Assembly: GCA_016215555.1 (NCBI GenBank)
Contig: JACRJC010000008.1
Coordinates: 1-55,472 of the forward strand
Length of the DNA stretch: 55,472 nucleotides
Source of the DNA: Rhodospirillales bacterium
GTDB lineage: Bacteria; Pseudomonadota; Alphaproteobacteria; Rhodospirillales; WMHbin7
Direction: 5' to 3'
Both the position numbers and the translations under genes were made by a program. Below, in pieces: positions 8,683 to 17,690 of the stretch. The notes beneath the pieces were generated by a model. It was given only the letters and a program-made list of their open reading frames with translations, was not told where the DNA came from and did not search any database. How positions within the stretch are numbered: the stretch's first letter is position 1; the number at the start of each line of letters is the position of its first letter.

Positions 8683-9414
8683 ATGATCCTTTTGTTCACC
8701 GATTTTGGCTGCGAAGGCCCCTATGTCGGCCAGATGAAGTCCGTGCTGGCCAGATACGAGCCGGGCATGCCTGTCATCGATTTAATGCATGACGTTCCTG
8801 CCTTTGAATCCAAGCCCGGGGCCTATCTTCTAGCCTCTTTGGTTGTTGAAATGCCCCCTGGCGCCGTTGTCGTGGCGGTTGTCGATCCCGGAGTCGGCTC
8901 GGCAAGGCGCGCCTTGGCTGTGCTGGCGGATGACCGCTGGTTCCTGGGGCCGGACAACGGATTGTTCGAACTTGTCCTGAGAAAGGCTGAAACGGCGGAA
9001 ATATACGAAATCGCTTGGTGTCCGGCAAAATTGTCGCCCAGCTTTCATGGCCGCGACCTGTTTGCGCCGGTGGCGGCACGTCTCTGCCGGGGTGATCCCC
9101 CTGATTTCATTCGCCTCGATGCCGATGACGTAAGGCGCCCGGATTGGCCGGATGATTGGGCGGCGGCCATCTATATCGACCGTTTCGGTAACGTCATGAC
9201 CGGGCTGCGGGCATCGCAATTGCCGGCAGGCGCAAGGCTGGCCGCCAGGGGTCGGGAATTGCCCAGGCTACGTACTTTTTCCGATGCCGAGTCCGGCCAA
9301 GCCTTTTGGTACGAGAATGCCCAGGGACTGGCGGAACTAGCTGTAAATCAAGGAAATGCGGCTGAAATCCTGAAACTGGCGGTGGGGCAGTCGATAACGG
9401 TCCTGCAGGCTTAA
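8683..9414 (+). CDS. SAM hydroxide adenosyltransferase (SAM hydrolase, DUF62 family)
   Basis: 243 residues. It has the N-terminal ITDFG-like start (LLFTDFGCEGPYVGQMK), the DPGVGSARR motif and GPDNGLF. It also has an SFHGRDLFAPVAA stretch typical of the SAM hydrolase/fluorinase-like family. Members split S-adenosylmethionine to adenosine and methionine using water as nucleophile. Length matches bacterial members. It is monocistronic, preceded by an AT-rich stretch of about 250 bases that holds the promoter, shared divergently with the TetR gene. Confidence 0.9.
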   Translation: MILLFTDFGCEGPYVGQMKSVLARYEPGMPVIDLMHDVPAFESKPGAYLLASLVVEMPPGAVVVAVVDPGVGSARRALAVLADDRWFLGPDNGLFELVLRKAETAEIYEIAWCPAKLSPSFHGRDLFAPVAARLCRGDPPDFIRLDADDVRRPDWPDDWAAAIYIDRFGNVMTGLRASQLPAGARLAARGRELPRLRTFSDAESGQAFWYENAQGLAELAVNQGNAAEILKLAVGQSITVLQA

Positions 9415-9537
9415 TTTTCATGAAAAATCCAGCGCATGGATTCATAAGTTCTGCTATCATTCCCGAGGTTTCGTCAGTGTCTTTATTCTTGCCGGGGCGG
9501 CTGGCCGGGGAAGCGGTCGTCTGGAGTGTCCGTGCGC

Positions 9538-10380
9538 ATGGGGTATAAGCTCAAATTCTGGGGGGTCCGCGGCAGCATCGCCTGTCCGTCGCCAAACCAT
9601 GTCGTCTATGGCGGCAACACAAGCTGTATCGAATTCGTCCTTGGCGACCATGTCATCGTGATCGATGCCGGAACCGGCATCCGCAATCTTGGGCACGATT
9701 TCATCCGCCGCAAGGTCGATGAATGCAAGCTTCTGTTGACCCACACGCATTGGGATCACATCAACGGTTTCCCTTTCTTCGCCCCCAATTTCCGCCCTGA
9801 ATTCAAGCTGCACATCATGGCCGGTCATTTGAATGTCGGCTACGATACCGGCGGCATTCGCAGCATCCAGCAGGTGCTGGCCAGCCAGATGGCCAATCCG
9901 ATGTTTCCGGTGCCGCTGGCGGCGCTGAAGGCCGAGATCTCCTACGAGGATTTCGAGGCCGGCACCAGCTTCAGCCCCTACAAGGACGTGCTGGTCCGCA
10001 CCACCAAGCTGAACCATCCCAACGGCGCCACCGGCTATCGCATCGAACACAAGGGCAAGTCGGTCTGCGTGATCACCGATACCGAACATGTGCCGGGCGT
10101 CCCCGACCAGAATGTCCTGAAGCTGATCGAAGGGGCCGATCTGGTCATCTATGACAGCACCTATACCGACGACGAATTCCCATCCAAGGTCGGCTGGGGA
10201 CATTCGACCTGGCAGGAAGGAATTCGCCTGTGCAGAGCGGCCAAGGTGAAGCGGCTGGCCATCTTCCATCATGATCCCGACCATGACGATCAGTTCATGG
10301 AATCGCTGGAAGACACGTCGCGCCAGGTTTGGGACGGCACGTTGGTGGCCAGGGACAATATGGAACTGACGCTGGCGTAA
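9538..10380 (+). CDS. Metallo-beta-lactamase-fold hydrolase
   Basis: About 280 residues. It starts LKFWGVRGSIACPSP and carries the metal-binding motif THTHWDHI, with further ligands in VITDTEH, LVIYDST and IFHHDPDH. The GVRGSI start with GGNTSC is typical of a subgroup often annotated as cyclic-phosphodiesterase-like or phosphonate-like hydrolases; the true substrate is unknown. A GTG start at 9526 would add four residues, but the ATG at 9538 fits the family start better. The gene ends at a heptamer-repeat element shared with the convergent motB gene. Confidence 0.85.
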   Translation: MGYKLKFWGVRGSIACPSPNHVVYGGNTSCIEFVLGDHVIVIDAGTGIRNLGHDFIRRKVDECKLLLTHTHWDHINGFPFFAPNFRPEFKLHIMAGHLNVGYDTGGIRSIQQVLASQMANPMFPVPLAALKAEISYEDFEAGTSFSPYKDVLVRTTKLNHPNGATGYRIEHKGKSVCVITDTEHVPGVPDQNVLKLIEGADLVIYDSTYTDDEFPSKVGWGHSTWQEGIRLCRAAKVKRLAIFHHDPDHDDQFMESLEDTSRQVWDGTLVARDNMELTLA

Positions 10381-10381
10381 G

Positions 10382-10466
10382 CAGCTATCAGCTATCAGCT
10401 ATCAGCTATCAGCATTGACACTCTGGTTGCAAAAGAAACGAAGCCAACTTGCTGACCGCCGACCGC
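10382..10466. repeat. Heptamer-repeat element, copy 1
   Basis: Just after a stop codon there are about four units of CAGCTAT, then the constant block CAGCATTGACACTC. About 30 bases of unique DNA follow, then CCAACTTGCTGACC and a GCCGACCGCT remnant. The same architecture occurs at 17563-17690. The left arm (units ending TCAGC) and the right arm (units starting GCTGA) are complementary, so RNA from either strand could fold into a hairpin between two convergent genes. Confidence 0.8.
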
Positions 10467-11159
10467 TTATTGTGGCAGTGCCGAGGCTTGATTCTGGCGC
10501 GGCATGATATGTACTGTGATGCGCCGGTTGATCGACTGGTTGGCCGGCAACGGATTGCCGTTCATGTCGCGGTTTGGCACTTTGGGCGCCACGTCGGCAA
10601 AGCCGGTGGCGCGCAAGCGGGCCGGCGCCACGCCGCCGCCGATGAAATAGCGGGTGACGGTGGTGGCGCGCATGGCCGACAATTCCCAGTTCGACGGAAA
10701 TTGCGGGGTGGCGATGGGAATGTCGTCGGTATGGCCTTCGACTTCGATCTGGAAGCCCTGATAGCGTTCGGCGTTCAGAAGCGCTGCGACGCGCTTCATG
10801 ACGACTTCGGCTTCGGGCTTCAGATCGGCGGTGCCGGGGGCGTAAAAGGCCTGGGCGGCGAATTCCAGAACGATGCCCCTGTCGTCGGTCATGACGCCCA
10901 TGACCTCTTCGGCCCCCAACGACTGAGCCGTATCCTTCAGGTCATCCTTCAGGAGCTGGATCGGTTGCAGCACGTCCCTCTTGGCGATGTCCTTGGCCAG
11001 GGATTGCTGCAATTGCTCGAGCTTGACCGGATCGACCTTCGAGATCGAGAACATCATCACGAAGAAGGCCATCAAAAGCGTGATGGCGTCGGCATAGGTG
11101 GTCAGCCAGTCTTCGCATTCCTCGGCGTCTTTCTGGGGGGCTCCGAATTTATCGGCCAT
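10467..11159 (-). CDS. motB: Flagellar motor stator protein MotB
   Basis: 230 residues. A short cytoplasmic N-terminus precedes a single membrane helix (about 20-40) that contains the ion-carrying aspartate D24 in TTYADAITLLMAFF. The C-terminal OmpA-like peptidoglycan-binding domain (about 110-220) has the motifs EVEGHTDDIPI and NRRITVHIMP. It anchors the stator to the cell wall around the flagellar motor. It lies 9 bp after motA. The PomB-like wording of the helix leaves open whether protons or sodium are used. Confidence 0.93.
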   Translation of the reverse strand: MADKFGAPQKDAEECEDWLTTYADAITLLMAFFVMMFSISKVDPVKLEQLQQSLAKDIAKRDVLQPIQLLKDDLKDTAQSLGAEEVMGVMTDDRGIVLEFAAQAFYAPGTADLKPEAEVVMKRVAALLNAERYQGFQIEVEGHTDDIPIATPQFPSNWELSAMRATTVTRYFIGGGVAPARLRATGFADVAPKVPNRDMNGNPLPANQSINRRITVHIMPRQNQASALPQ

Positions 11160-11168
11160 GGTCGCCCA

Positions 11169-11966
11169 TCACTTCTTCATATGCTTGTCGATGCTGAAAT
11201 GGATGCTGGGATCGAGGAAGCTGTTCATGCGGTCCTGGATATAGCGCGGGCTTTTGCGCTCGGCCAGCAATGCCAGCCCCTCGGCGACCAGATAGTTTCG
11301 AAAGCGCACGATTTCCTCGCGTTGCTGGATCTTGCTGGCGGCTGGCAGCAAGATGACGCGGGCGAACAGCACGCCGTAAAGCGTGGTGATCAAGGCCACG
11401 GCCAGGCCGGAACCCAACCCCGATGGATTGGTGGCCATGTTGTCGAGCATGATGACCAGGCCGACCAGGGTGCCGATCATGCCGAAGGCGGGGGCGTTGC
11501 TGCCCATGTTCTTCAGAATGCCGACCGGAATCGTGGCGCGCTGGAAGGTCGATTCGATGGTGTTGGCCAGCGTGTCGCGCACTTCCTGTCCGGTATAGCC
11601 GCTGATGACCAGATCGACGCCGAAGGACAGAAACTTGTCCTGGCTGCGTAATTTGCCGGCATCGGCTTCCAGGGCCGGCAGGCCGCTTTTTTGAACCAGA
11701 TAGCCCCAGCGGATGACGCGCCCGACTTCCCCGGTCAAGGCCGTGCGACCGATCTTGGGGGCGATGATGACGGTTTTCAGCACCCCCAGCGCCTGCATGA
11801 CATAGCGCGCTTCATAGGAGATGAAGGTCGCGGCAAAGGTGCCGCCGACCACCATGATGAAACTGGCCAGATCGAGAAACGCCTTGTAATTGTCGGTCGA
11901 TATGATGATCGACCAGACGAAGAGGGCAAGGCTGAAAATCAGACCGAAGATTGTCGGAAGAGACAT
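11169..11966 (-). CDS. motA: Flagellar motor stator protein MotA (PomA-like)
   Basis: 265 residues. Four membrane segments are visible, at about 5-23, 33-53, 150-172 and 183-205. The family signature GSNAPAFGMIGTLVGLV lies in helix 3. The cytoplasmic loop contains R and E residues that contact the FliG rotor. With MotB it forms the ion channel that drives flagellar rotation. Sequence style is closer to PomA/polar-flagellum stators than to E. coli MotA. The 116 bases upstream, up to the 3' end of the membrane-fusion-protein gene, are AT-rich and should hold its promoter; I saw no clear sigma-28 site. Confidence 0.93.
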   Translation of the reverse strand: MSLPTIFGLIFSLALFVWSIIISTDNYKAFLDLASFIMVVGGTFAATFISYEARYVMQALGVLKTVIIAPKIGRTALTGEVGRVIRWGYLVQKSGLPALEADAGKLRSQDKFLSFGVDLVISGYTGQEVRDTLANTIESTFQRATIPVGILKNMGSNAPAFGMIGTLVGLVIMLDNMATNPSGLGSGLAVALITTLYGVLFARVILLPAASKIQQREEIVRFRNYLVAEGLALLAERKSPRYIQDRMNSFLDPSIHFSIDKHMKK

Positions 11967-12082
11967 GGTCGGCAGGCAGCTCCGTTACGCCGGCAATGGC
12001 ATCTATTGTGGTCGATACCTATTAATGACGCAATATCGATTAATTGAGTGAAGATTTCACTAATTCCAGCCTGTGCCGGGAT

Positions 12083-13381
12083 CTAACGCTCCCGGAAGGC
12101 TTCGTGCTTGAGTTTGATGACCGGCTTGATCAGATATTCCATGACTGTCTTGGTGCCGGTATGGATCTCGACCGTGGCCTGCATGCCCGGCGTGATGGGC
12201 AAGATGCCCTCTTCGTCGCCCAGATAGGATTTGTCGGTTTCCGCCACCACGCGGAAAAAGGCGCTGCCGTTGTTCTGGTCGATGGTCGAGTCGGCGGCCA
12301 CCAACGACACTTTGCCGTACAAGCCGCCATAACGGGCGAAGTCGTAGGTGCTGACCTTGACCAGGGCCTTCTGGCCGGCCTCGACATAGCCGCGGTCGAT
12401 GGGGTTCAGCTTGGCCTCGATGACCAGCTTGTCCTTCAAGGGGACCAGTTCCATCACCGTGTCGCCCGGCTTGATGACGCCGCCGATGGTGTTGTAGCGC
12501 AGATTCTTGACGATGCCGTCGATGGGGCTGTTGACCTGGCTGCGCAGGGCCTGATCCGAGGCCTGGCTTAGCAGTTCGCGGGTGCGGGCCACGGTCAGTT
12601 CGGCGGTGGCCAACTGTTCGCGGGCCTCGCGGCGGTATTTCTGCTCTTCCTCGTTCTGGCGGTTGATGGCCTCGGAGAGGGCCGCCTTGGCCCGGGGCAC
12701 GGCGGATTCAAGCTGGGCGATCTCGCCTTGCAGGGTTTCGACGTCGCGCTGCACCTGCAAATGCTCCATGCGCGGCGTCAGGCCGTCCTTCAGCAAGTTT
12801 TTGGACATCGAAAGCTTTTCTTCGGCGATGCGCATATTGGCCTGCGACGAGCGGCGGCGCGATTCCATCTCCTGGACGTCCAGTTCGCGCTGACGCACCT
12901 GCTCGACGATCTTGGCCATGGTGCTTCGATGCTCGCTGAAACGCGATTCATAGGTGTTCTCCTCGGCCTGGCGCAGAACCGGCTGGCGGGCCGCCTCGAC
13001 GTTGGGGAAGGACAGCGGTTCGCCTCTGGCTTCGGCCTCGAGCCGGGCCCGCTGCAGGACGGCGCCGTCAAGGCGGACCTGCAGCTCTTCCTTGTTGATG
13101 GCGCTGGCCGGCAGATCGACCGTGAACAAAGGCGCGCCTTCATGAACGATCTGGCCTTCCTGGATCGACATTTCGCGCAGGACGCCGCCCTCCAGATGCT
13201 GGATCAGCTTGACCTTGCCGTAGGGCACGACTTCGCCCTGGGCGATCGCCACCTCGTCGAGATGGGCGAAGATCGACCACAGGACGAAGCTGCCCAACAA
13301 CCCCATCACCGTCCAGGCTATGGGCCGCCAACTGGGCAGGGGGTGGCTGGCCACCAGGGCTTCCAGGCGCTGCAGCTTCAT
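12083..13381 (-). CDS. Type I secretion membrane fusion protein (HlyD family)
   Basis: 432 residues. It has a cytoplasmic tail, a membrane helix at about 20-40 (IAWTVMGLLGSFVLWSIF), then half of a lipoyl domain. A long coiled coil (about 110-270, rich in E, Q, R and A) follows, then the second lipoyl half with RSQVNSPIDGIVKNL. The C-terminal beta-barrel contains PGMQATVEIHTGTKTVMEYLIKP, a typical HlyD ending. It spans the periplasm between the ABC transporter encoded just upstream (4-bp ATGA overlap) and a TolC-like channel at 17691-19010. Confidence 0.92.
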   Translation of the reverse strand: MKLQRLEALVASHPLPSWRPIAWTVMGLLGSFVLWSIFAHLDEVAIAQGEVVPYGKVKLIQHLEGGVLREMSIQEGQIVHEGAPLFTVDLPASAINKEELQVRLDGAVLQRARLEAEARGEPLSFPNVEAARQPVLRQAEENTYESRFSEHRSTMAKIVEQVRQRELDVQEMESRRRSSQANMRIAEEKLSMSKNLLKDGLTPRMEHLQVQRDVETLQGEIAQLESAVPRAKAALSEAINRQNEEEQKYRREAREQLATAELTVARTRELLSQASDQALRSQVNSPIDGIVKNLRYNTIGGVIKPGDTVMELVPLKDKLVIEAKLNPIDRGYVEAGQKALVKVSTYDFARYGGLYGKVSLVAADSTIDQNNGSAFFRVVAETDKSYLGDEEGILPITPGMQATVEIHTGTKTVMEYLIKPVIKLKHEAFRER

Positions 13382-15195
13382 GCCGCACCTCGCGCCGTCG
13401 GAGTCGGCGTCGTCGGGGCGGGGGGCGGCGTTTGCGGCTGCGGGGCCGCTGCGGGGCGCCCGAAAAGACGGGGCAGAATTTCCGACGATGGACCGGCGGC
13501 CAGGATATGGCCCTTGTCGAGCGCCACCACGCGGTTCGAGACCGACAGCAGCACCGGCGAATGGGTGACCATGACGATGGTGTGATCCTTGGCCAGTTCG
13601 ATCAGGTTGCGGGCCAGATCTTCCTCGGCCCGGCGGTCGAGATTGCTGGACGGCTCGTCCAGCAGCAGCACCGGCGGATCGCCGACCAGAGCCCGGGCCA
13701 GAACCAGGCGCTGGCGCTGGCCGCCCGACAGGATGCCGCCGCCTTCGCCGACCAGCGTGCCGTAACCGTCGGGCAGGTCGATGATGAAGGGATGGACGCC
13801 GGCCTGGCGCGAGGCCCTTAGGATCTGTTCGTCGCTGGCGTCCGCCGTGCCCTGGGCGATGTTGTCGCGGATCGAGCCCGAAAACAGCACGCATTCCTGG
13901 GGCACATAGCCCATCCAGGTCGCCAGTTCGCGCCGGGTGAACTGGGCGATATCGGCGCCATCCAGCGTCACCCGGCCCGAATCGCAAGGATACAGGCCCA
14001 TCAGCACCTTCAACAGCGTGGTCTTGCCCGAACCGTTGGGGCCGACCACCGCCGTGATGCCGCCCGGCGACACTTTCATGTTCACGGAATCGAGGGTCGG
14101 AGCGGCGTCCTTGGCATAGCGGAAGGTCAGGCCCTCGCAGCCCAGTTCGCCCTTGGGACGGCCCAGATCGATGCGCGATTCCTTCAGCTCTTCCGGGGCG
14201 ATGAAGATGTCGCCCAGACGCTCTACCGACTGGCGGAAGCCCAGATAGGTTTTCCAACTGCCGACCAACTGGTTCAAGGGCCCCAAAAGCCTGCCCATCA
14301 GCATGTTGGAGGCGATCAGCGCCCCCATGGTCATTTCATGGGCGACGATGAACAAAGCGCCGACGGTGGTCAGGGTGACATTGGTCATCATGGTCAGCGA
14401 GGCCGAGAGATTGACATGGGTGTCGTTCTTGGTGCCGCGCATGATGGCCTCTTCGATCGAGGCGGCGGTGCGCTCTTCCCACAGCGGGCGCATGCGGTCG
14501 TCAAGCGCCAGGGCCTTGATGGTCGAGCGGCCTTGGATCATCTCGGAGATCAGGGTGTCGCGGCCCGACAGCGTGCGCTTCTCACGCTTGGCGGCCTTTT
14601 GCTGGGCCCTGGCCGAATACCAGGCCAGAAAGCCGAAGATCGGCATCACCACCAGCAGCACGAATCCCAAAGGCGTCGCCAGAATGAAGATCAAGACCAG
14701 GAACAACAGCGCGAAAGGCAGATCGGCGACCAGAACCGCCGAGGCCCCGGACAGGGTGTTGCGCACCACTTCGACATCGCGGAAAAGCAATTGCCAGAAG
14801 GCTGCGGGCTTGGTTTCCAGCGTGCGCAGGGGCAGGGCCATCAGTTTCTCGAACAGGCGCGTTCCCACCACCACATCGACCCGCAGGGCCACGGTTTGCA
14901 GGATGCGGGCGCGAACCTGACGCAGCACGAAATCGAAGGCGGCGACCAGAATCATGCCGATGACCAGACCCTGCAGCGTGGTCAGGCCGCCCGAGAAGAC
15001 CACCCGGTCATAGACCTGAAGGGTGAAAATCGGGGCGCAAAGAGCCAGGATATTGACGAACAGCGAGACCGCGATCACTTCCAGGAAGATGGGTTTCAGG
15101 GGGCGGACGATCTCGGCCACCCATTCATGACGAAGGGCGGCCTGGGCCGGACCCGATTCGGCGTCGCTGGATTTGTCGGGAAGGGTGGGGTGCAT
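13378..15195 (-). CDS. Type I secretion ABC transporter (LapB/HlyB-like, no peptidase domain)
   Basis: 605 residues counted from the Met at 15195 (MHPTLPDKSS). An inactive N-terminal cytosolic region precedes a six-helix transmembrane domain (about 45-330). The nucleotide-binding domain has Walker A GPNGSGKTT, signature LSGGQRQR, Walker B VLLLDEPSSNLD and switch His in VTHS. There is no C39 protease catalytic triad, so substrates should carry an uncleaved C-terminal signal, or an adhesin-type signal as in LapB systems. A Pro/Thr/Ala-rich tail of about 35 residues is unusual. An in-frame upstream Met at 15261 exists but gives an unlikely extension. Confidence 0.92.
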   Translation of the reverse strand: MHPTLPDKSSDAESGPAQAALRHEWVAEIVRPLKPIFLEVIAVSLFVNILALCAPIFTLQVYDRVVFSGGLTTLQGLVIGMILVAAFDFVLRQVRARILQTVALRVDVVVGTRLFEKLMALPLRTLETKPAAFWQLLFRDVEVVRNTLSGASAVLVADLPFALLFLVLIFILATPLGFVLLVVMPIFGFLAWYSARAQQKAAKREKRTLSGRDTLISEMIQGRSTIKALALDDRMRPLWEERTAASIEEAIMRGTKNDTHVNLSASLTMMTNVTLTTVGALFIVAHEMTMGALIASNMLMGRLLGPLNQLVGSWKTYLGFRQSVERLGDIFIAPEELKESRIDLGRPKGELGCEGLTFRYAKDAAPTLDSVNMKVSPGGITAVVGPNGSGKTTLLKVLMGLYPCDSGRVTLDGADIAQFTRRELATWMGYVPQECVLFSGSIRDNIAQGTADASDEQILRASRQAGVHPFIIDLPDGYGTLVGEGGGILSGGQRQRLVLARALVGDPPVLLLDEPSSNLDRRAEEDLARNLIELAKDHTIVMVTHSPVLLSVSNRVVALDKGHILAAGPSSEILPRLFGRPAAAPQPQTPPPAPTTPTPTARGAA

Positions 15196-15303
15196 GCGTC
15201 CGTGCTTAAAAATAGTGACCGGACAAGACAATAGCACTCCATGCGGCCTTGTTCCAGTCACTGGCTCGGGTTAATTTATGGGGACTTCAGGGGAGGGCAA
15301 GCC

Positions 15304-17565
15304 ATGGCCGGCGACGAGAAAGAAAAAGCAGCTCCAAAGAAAGCCCGCAAATGGAGCTTCAAGGCCCTGGCCGGCGGCGGGCGTCCGGTGGCCACCGTCT
15401 TGCTGTTCGCCCTGTTGTTCGCCATGCTCAACGATCCGGCCCCGCTTGAATTCATCAGACTGAAAACATTCGATTATTTCCAGGCGACGAAGCCGCGCGA
15501 GGTGCCCCAGCAAAAGGTCGTGGCCATCGTCGATCTGGACGACGAAAGCCTAGCCGCCATCGGCCAATGGCCCTGGCCGCGCACCACGGTGGCCAATCTG
15601 GTCGAACGGATCATCGGCTATGGCGGCGTGGTGGTGGGCTTCGATATTGTCTTTGCCGAACCGGACCGCATGTCGCCTTCCAAGGTGGCGCAAAGCATGG
15701 CCGGGCTCGATCCCGCCATCAAATCGCGCCTCTTGAGCATGAAAAGCAACGACCAGGTTCTGGCCGAGGCCATTGCCCGCACCGGTCGCGTCATCCTGGG
15801 CCAGTCGGCTGTCGATACCCAGGAATATAGCGAGCCGGGCGAGCGTCCGCAGACCAGCGTCGCCGAACTGTTCGGCGATCCCAGGATCCATCTGCAAACC
15901 TATCCCGGCATGGTGCGCAATCTGCTGATGTTCGATCAGGTGGCGGCCGGGCGCGGCGTCTTCAACGTCTTGTCGGAAATGGACGGCATCACCAGGCGCG
16001 TTCCCGCCGTCGAGAATATCGGCGGCGAGTTGGTGCCGGCGCTGGCCATCGAGATGATTCGCGTCGCCACCGGCGAAGTGTCGCTGATTCTGCGCTCGAA
16101 GAAAGATGGCACCGGCGTTCAGGACATCGTGCTGCAAAAGCAGAAAGTGGCCATTCCCACCGACGGCGAGGGGCGCATCTGGGTCAATTTCTCGAAGATG
16201 GACAAGGATAAATACGTCCCCGCCAAGCAGGTTCTGGAAGGCACAGTCGATCCTTCGCGCCTGGCCGGCAAGCTGGTGCTGATCGGCACCTCGGCGGTCG
16301 GGCTGCTCGACATCAAGACAACGCCCATCGAGGCCCGTCTGCCCGGCGTCGAGGTTCACGCCAACATCATCGAAAACATTCTGTTTACGCAATTCCTGTC
16401 GCGTCCCGCCAACGCCTTGGGCCAGGAAATCCTGTACACGCTGGGCATGGGTTTGCTGCTGATCTTCTTCCTGCCCATCATCGGCGCCCGCTGGACCATG
16501 GGCTTCTTCCTGCTGGCCGCCGGCGTCATCGCCGGATTTTCCTGGTACCGTTTCGTCACCATCAACGAGCTTTACGACCCGGCCAATCCCATCTTGATCC
16601 TGCTGGTCATCTATATCGAACTGACCTACGCCAATTTCGCCAGCGAGGAAAAGAAACGCCGTCAGGTCCGCGACGCATTCTCGCGCTATCTGTCGCCGGC
16701 CCAGGTGGAACGTCTGGCCGCCGATCCCGGCAAGCTGACGCTGGGCGGTGAAATGAAGGACATGACGCTGCTGTTCTGCGACGTGCGCGGCTTCACCACC
16801 ATTTCCGAACAATTCGACGCCCAGGGCCTGACCCGGCTCATCAACCGCTTCCTGACCCCTATGACCGACGTCATCCTGGCCCGCCAGGGCACCATCGACA
16901 AATATATGGGCGACTGCATCATGGCCTTCTGGAACGCGCCCGAGGACGATCCGCAGCATGCGGCGCATGCCTGCGAATCGGCCTTGGTCATGAAGGAGCG
17001 GCTGGTCACGGTGAATCAGGAATTGGAGGCCGAATCCGTCGTCGAGAAGCGCAAGCACATTCCCATCAATGTCGGCATCGGCCTCAATTCAGGACCGGTC
17101 TGCGTGGGAAATATGGGATCGGATCAGCGGTTCGACTATTCGGTCCTGGGCGATAACGTCAATCTGGCCTCGCGCCTGGAAGGTCAGTCGAAAACCTATG
17201 GCGTCACCTGCGTCATCGGCGAAAATACGCGTACCGAAGCGCCGGACTATGCCTGCCTCGAGCTTGATCTCATCAAGGTCAAGGGCAAGTACGAGGCGGT
17301 GCGCATCTTCACGCTGGTGGGGCGGCCCGACATGCGCAAGGATCCGCGCTTCACGGCGCTGGAAACCGAACACAAGGCCTTGCTGGCCGCTTACCGGGCC
17401 CAGAACTGGGACGAGGCGCGGACGCATCTCGCCAAATGCCGCGAATTGGGCGAGTGGCTGAATCTCGGACATCTGTATGATCTGTACGAGGAGCGCATCG
17501 CCGACTACAGCGAACATTCTCCTGGCGCCGATTGGGACGGCGTTTATGTGGCGAAGTCGAAGTAG
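15304..17565 (+). CDS. CHASE2-domain class III adenylate cyclase
   Basis: 753 residues from the ATG at 15304, which has a strong GGGAGGG ribosome site at 15291. A membrane helix near 18-40 is followed by an extracytoplasmic CHASE2 sensor (about 50-365) and three closely spaced membrane helices (about 370-450). The class III catalytic domain follows (about 480-665). Metal-binding D493 lies in FCDVRGFT, K533 in DKYMGD and the later Asp in FDYSVLGDNVNLASRLEG, so both adenine-selecting positions and the transition-state Asn/Arg are present. It should make cAMP in response to a periplasmic signal. It is divergent from the ABC transporter gene and convergent with the tolC-like gene. Confidence 0.92.
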   Translation: MAGDEKEKAAPKKARKWSFKALAGGGRPVATVLLFALLFAMLNDPAPLEFIRLKTFDYFQATKPREVPQQKVVAIVDLDDESLAAIGQWPWPRTTVANLVERIIGYGGVVVGFDIVFAEPDRMSPSKVAQSMAGLDPAIKSRLLSMKSNDQVLAEAIARTGRVILGQSAVDTQEYSEPGERPQTSVAELFGDPRIHLQTYPGMVRNLLMFDQVAAGRGVFNVLSEMDGITRRVPAVENIGGELVPALAIEMIRVATGEVSLILRSKKDGTGVQDIVLQKQKVAIPTDGEGRIWVNFSKMDKDKYVPAKQVLEGTVDPSRLAGKLVLIGTSAVGLLDIKTTPIEARLPGVEVHANIIENILFTQFLSRPANALGQEILYTLGMGLLLIFFLPIIGARWTMGFFLLAAGVIAGFSWYRFVTINELYDPANPILILLVIYIELTYANFASEEKKRRQVRDAFSRYLSPAQVERLAADPGKLTLGGEMKDMTLLFCDVRGFTTISEQFDAQGLTRLINRFLTPMTDVILARQGTIDKYMGDCIMAFWNAPEDDPQHAAHACESALVMKERLVTVNQELEAESVVEKRKHIPINVGIGLNSGPVCVGNMGSDQRFDYSVLGDNVNLASRLEGQSKTYGVTCVIGENTRTEAPDYACLELDLIKVKGKYEAVRIFTLVGRPDMRKDPRFTALETEHKALLAAYRAQNWDEARTHLAKCRELGEWLNLGHLYDLYEERIADYSEHSPGADWDGVYVAKSK

Positions 17566-17690
<125 letters not shown>

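Noticed and set aside
12001..12082. Flagellar sigma-28 promoter before motA
   Set aside because: The AT-rich stretch has no TAAA-N15-GCCGATAA-like match; the promoter is left undefined.
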